6,040 bases of DNA from positions 1 through 6,040 of the forward strand of contig DIFQ01000149.1 in NCBI GenBank assembly GCA_002419215.1, in the 5' to 3' direction. The notes beneath the pieces were generated by a model. It made no database searches. It was not told the origin of the DNA and was given only the letters and a program-made list of their open reading frames with translations. Of this stretch, positions 5,660 to 6,040 are shown piece after piece. Every line of letters begins with the position of its first letter. The first letter of the stretch is position 1. The stretch is from Syntrophaceae bacterium UBA5744 (GTDB taxonomy: Bacteria; Desulfobacterota; Syntrophia; Syntrophales; UBA2192). Both the position numbers and the translations under genes were made by a program.

Positions 5660-5683
5660 GGGTATCGGGTTTAGGGTCTCGGG
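5660..5683 (+). repeat. GGGTAT heptamer array, orphan copy
   Basis: Four GGG runs on the plus strand separated by TATC, TTTA and TCTC keep the same 7-base period as 3093-3117. No four-helix-bundle gene is beside it. It follows the split repeat by 20 bases. Confidence 0.6.
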
Positions 5684-5702
5684 ACGAATACAAAATCTAA
5701 AT

Positions 5703-5830
5703 GGTCATCGCGAGGGCGAAGCCCGTGGCGATCTGCGATTTCCCTCTTTTTTTTTCCTGAAGCAGGAATACTGGATTCCGGATCTTAATCGAAGATTGCC
5801 ACACCTCGCGCGGCTCGGTTCGCAATGACC
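5703..5830. repeat. 128-bp inverted-repeat element
   Basis: The ends are inverted: GGTCATCGCGA at 5703-5713 against GGTCATTGCGA read back from 5830, 10 of 11 equal, and inner blocks GTGGCGATCT (5725-5734) against GTGGCAATCT (from 5802 back), 9 of 10 equal. The interior holds a run of nine T (5747-5755) and a small hairpin (TTCCTG/CAGGAA). It has no reading frame of note. The layout is that of a small non-coding dispersed element. Confidence 0.65.
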
Positions 5831-5847
5831 GCTTTGTTATATATCTT

Positions 5848-5932
5848 CACTCAGACACTTAGACACTCAGGCACTCAGACACTTGTCTTTTCTCACTCAG
5901 GCACTTCCGCACTCACGCACTTCTTTCACTTC
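5848..5932 (+). repeat. Octamer tandem array CACTYNNN
   Basis: Two blocks of 8-base units: five units at 5848-5887 (CACTCAGA, CACTTAGA, CACTCAGG and similar) and four at 5894-5925, separated by TTTTCT, with a ragged end to 5932. The phase is exactly eight bases within each block. There is no associated gene and the array is too short and degenerate for a CRISPR. Confidence 0.7.
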
Positions 5933-5980
5933 TTCAGTGGCTCGGCTCCTAAGAAACAGCTCGACCCATGGTCGAAAGAT

Positions 5981-6034
5981 GTAGGGGCCGTTCCCCGAAC
6001 GGCCCGACAAGCCCGATCGGGGATCGGGCCCTAC
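5981..6034. repeat. Palindromic element with two internal hairpins
   Basis: GTAG at 5981-5984 pairs with CTAC at 6031-6034. Inside are two perfect hairpins: an 8-bp stem at 5985-5992/5998-6005 and a 7-bp stem at 6011-6017/6023-6029, each with a 5-base loop. The whole could fold as a three-way junction. There is no T-run, so a terminator is unlikely; it looks like a dispersed palindromic repeat. Confidence 0.6.
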
Positions 6035-6040
6035 GAGATT

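Noticed and set aside
5747..5768. Terminator from the T9 run and TTCCTG/CAGGAA hairpin
   Set aside because: The T-run precedes the hairpin on the plus strand and becomes an A-run on the minus strand, so neither orientation has the hairpin-then-T order.
5848..5932. CRISPR array
   Set aside because: Units are 8 bases, degenerate and without spacers.

Overview
The window looks like chromosomal DNA from a GC-rich Gram-negative bacterium, most plausibly a deltaproteobacterium or Desulfobacterota member of the Syntrophus/Smithella kind. That guess rests on three things: the gene order radical SAM protein–era–der, an orphan branched-chain-amino-acid-type periplasmic binding protein, and intergenic DNA packed with short dispersed repeats. 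It comes from recalled genome habits, not from a database search. All five supported genes lie on the minus strand. The long plus-strand reading frames are antisense shadows of them.

Right to left, in the direction of transcription: 5491-6040 is a gene-free stretch made almost entirely of short repeats (a two-hairpin palindrome, an octamer tandem array, a 128-bp inverted-repeat element, a GGGTAT heptamer array, a split repeat and a 9-mer array). Then comes an Elp3-like radical SAM gene (4435-5490, TTG start). Its last codons overlap the TTG start of era (3552-4442), a ribosome-assembly GTPase. Next is a 477-bp era–der gap filled by an AT-rich four-helix-bundle gene (3148-3510, the 23S rRNA intervening-sequence protein family) bracketed by inverted GGGTAT heptamer arrays. 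Then der (1740-3074), a second ribosome-assembly GTPase. A 260-bp gap with a possible promoter leads to an ABC-transporter substrate-binding protein (301-1479), which ends at a clear intrinsic terminator. Positions 1-235 hold another cluster of nested repeats.

The radical SAM, era and der genes read as one operon for ribosome and translation maintenance. The four-helix-bundle cassette appears to be a foreign insertion between era and der. It is the most interesting object here: its two arms are complementary to each other, each strand-specific G-rich arm fits a G-quadruplex pattern, and the last G-run of the upstream arm doubles as the gene's Shine-Dalgarno sequence. This resembles, in layout, the intervening sequences in split 23S rRNAs that carry the same protein family, but here it sits between two protein-coding genes.

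The second theme is repeat nesting: one short repeat appears to have inserted into another both at 5541-5640 and at 7-108.
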